From DASSKA01 sp035765755 (GTDB taxonomy: Bacteria; Actinomycetota; Actinomycetes; Propionibacteriales; Nocardioidaceae), in assembly GCA_035765755.1 (NCBI GenBank), contig DASTWW010000209.1:1-11907 (forward strand): a DNA stretch of 11,907 bases, given 5' to 3'. The translations under genes and the position numbers were made by a program. Shown here piece after piece: positions 11,036-11,907 of this stretch; the stretch's first letter is position 1; the number at the start of each line of letters is the position of its first letter. The notes beneath the pieces were generated by a model. That model did no database searches. It was not told the DNA's origin and was given only the letters and a program-made list of their open reading frames with translations.

Positions 11036-11907
11036 TCACGTGCGTCGGTGGAAGCGGATCTTGCCGGTGGGCAGGGTGTGCATGGTCCAGGACTCGGGGT
11101 GGTCGGCCATGTGGTGGTGGGGTGGGCACAGCGGCAGGCCGTCGCGCAGGTCGGTGCGGCCGCCTCGGGACCAGGGCTTCTTGTGGTGGTATTCCACCCA
11201 CGCGGGGGGCCGGTCGCAGTTGTGCGCCGCGCAGCCGCCGAACACCTGGTTGAGGGCGGTCTTCTGGCCCCTGGAGAACAGCCGCTGCTCGCGGCCCAGG
11301 TCCAACGGCACGGAGTCGCCGCCGAGCACCATCGGGATGATCCCGGCCGCGCAGGCCAGCCGGCGCACCTCCCCCGCGGAGACCCGCACTCCGACGTCGG
11401 AGACCGCCACCCCCACACCGGTGCACAAGTACTCCAACGGGATGGTGACCACCACGGTGAACACCGATCCGTTCACCGACGGCATGGACTCGGGGTTCAG
11501 GTGCTTGTCCAGCAGCTCCATCAGCCCCTGACCGGCCAGCACCGGGCCGGGCAGCTTCGTGCCGGTGGCCGGGTCGCTCCGACCGCTGCCGATCCGGCGG
11601 GGTGCGGTCAGCGCCTGCACCGCCTTCTGCAACACTCCCGCGTGCAGCACGGGCAGCCGGAACCGGCCCTCCACCGTGCCGTCCCCGTTCTCGCGCATGC
11701 TCAGGCTGGCGGTACGCCGGGCCTTCTCCTCCTCCGCGGCCAGCTTGCCGCCTTCTGCCTGGTCGGCGGCTTCGGGGCAGACCACCTCGAACAACCGCCT
11801 GCCGCACATCCGCAACCCCGGGGCGTCGAACTCGACCGCCTTCTCCAGCAGATGCGCCTCCGCCGCCGCATGCACCCCCTCGGGCAGCTCGTCGTAGTCG
11901 TCGACCA
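11036..11907 (-). CDS. DUF222 / HNH endonuclease-domain protein (13E12-repeat-like), N-terminus beyond window
   Basis: The last 289 residues of a protein of the DUF222 plus C-terminal HNH type, which is multicopy in actinobacteria (the mycobacterial 13E12 repeats). The frame is open to the right edge; full-length members are usually about 400-480 aa, so 100 or more residues are missing. The DUF222 part includes LPEGVHAAAEAHLLEKAVEF, LRMCGRRLFEVVCPEAAD and VQALTAPRR. The C-terminal HNH domain reads CAAHNCDRPPAWVEYHHKKP, then WSRGGRTDLRDG and LCPPHHHMADH, with paired Cys and His suited to metal binding. The family's TDLxNG position reads TDLRDG, so the central Asn is Asp here. Nuclease activity is plausible but unproven. 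These genes often accompany phage or mobile DNA; no repeats or integrase are visible here. Confidence 0.9.
   Translation of the reverse strand, partial: VDDYDELPEGVHAAAEAHLLEKAVEFDAPGLRMCGRRLFEVVCPEAADQAEGGKLAAEEEKARRTASLSMRENGDGTVEGRFRLPVLHAGVLQKAVQALTAPRRIGSGRSDPATGTKLPGPVLAGQGLMELLDKHLNPESMPSVNGSVFTVVVTIPLEYLCTGVGVAVSDVGVRVSAGEVRRLACAAGIIPMVLGGDSVPLDLGREQRLFSRGQKTALNQVFGGCAAHNCDRPPAWVEYHHKKPWSRGGRTDLRDGLPLCPPHHHMADHPESWTMHTLPTGKIRFHRRT

Noticed and set aside
1..11907. tRNA genes, CRISPR array, complete insertion sequence
   Set aside because: No TTCGANNCC arm in a cloverleaf context, no regularly spaced repeats of 20-40 nt, and no transposase or integrase reading frame was found on either strand.

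Overview
The window comes from a high-GC Gram-positive actinobacterium. The evidence is strong G/C bias at third codon positions, frequent GTG and TTG starts, a seven-iron FdxA ferredoxin, a SigE70-type ECF sigma factor, a DUF222/HNH protein and an LPXTG surface protein. A palindromic stretch just upstream of argS resembles a repeat I associate with Nocardioides-like genomes. Nocardioidaceae is therefore my best guess, but it is unproven.

Layout, left to right. (1) Redox block: a ferredoxin gene (fdxA, minus strand, cut by the left edge) diverges from a DsbA-family thioredoxin-fold protein. That gene is followed on the plus strand by a winged-helix regulator of the COG2345/SufR-like type with three C-terminal cysteines. 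(2) A hairpin shared by two convergent genes separates this block from a minus-strand three-gene operon: OmpR-type response regulator, roughly ten-helix membrane protein, YbaK/EbsC-type aminoacyl-tRNA deacylase. The joints are a 1-nt overlap (TGATG) and a 5-nt gap. No histidine kinase is visible. (3) A 440-bp gap without a credible gene, rich in inverted repeats, lies between that operon and argS on the plus strand. argS has a -10-like hexamer placed for a leaderless mRNA. (4) Downstream of argS, an ECF sigma gene preceded by a typical ECF promoter motif overlaps by 14 nt a gene for a single-pass membrane protein with an extracytoplasmic DUF4232-like domain. (5) Convergent to it, sharing the four bases CTAG at their stop codons, is a secreted LPXTG protein with in-frame tandem repeats. 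(6) A minus-strand pair, alpha/beta hydrolase (TTG start) then GNAT acetyltransferase (GTG start, 3-nt gap). (7) The C-terminal two thirds of a DUF222/HNH endonuclease-like protein runs off the right edge.

Most of the window is ordinary chromosomal content. Possible functional groupings, all inferred, are: a redox/Fe-S group (ferredoxin, DsbA-like, Cys-containing regulator); a translation-quality group (YbaK-type deacylase back to back with ArgRS); and an envelope signalling group (ECF sigma, membrane partner, wall-anchored protein). I see no tRNA, rRNA, CRISPR array or complete insertion sequence. Nothing here convinces me that it is a wholly new system. The least explained parts are the structured 4369-4808 gap, the orphan regulator operon, the sigma/DUF4232 pair and a perfect 14-bp hairpin inside the DUF4232 gene.
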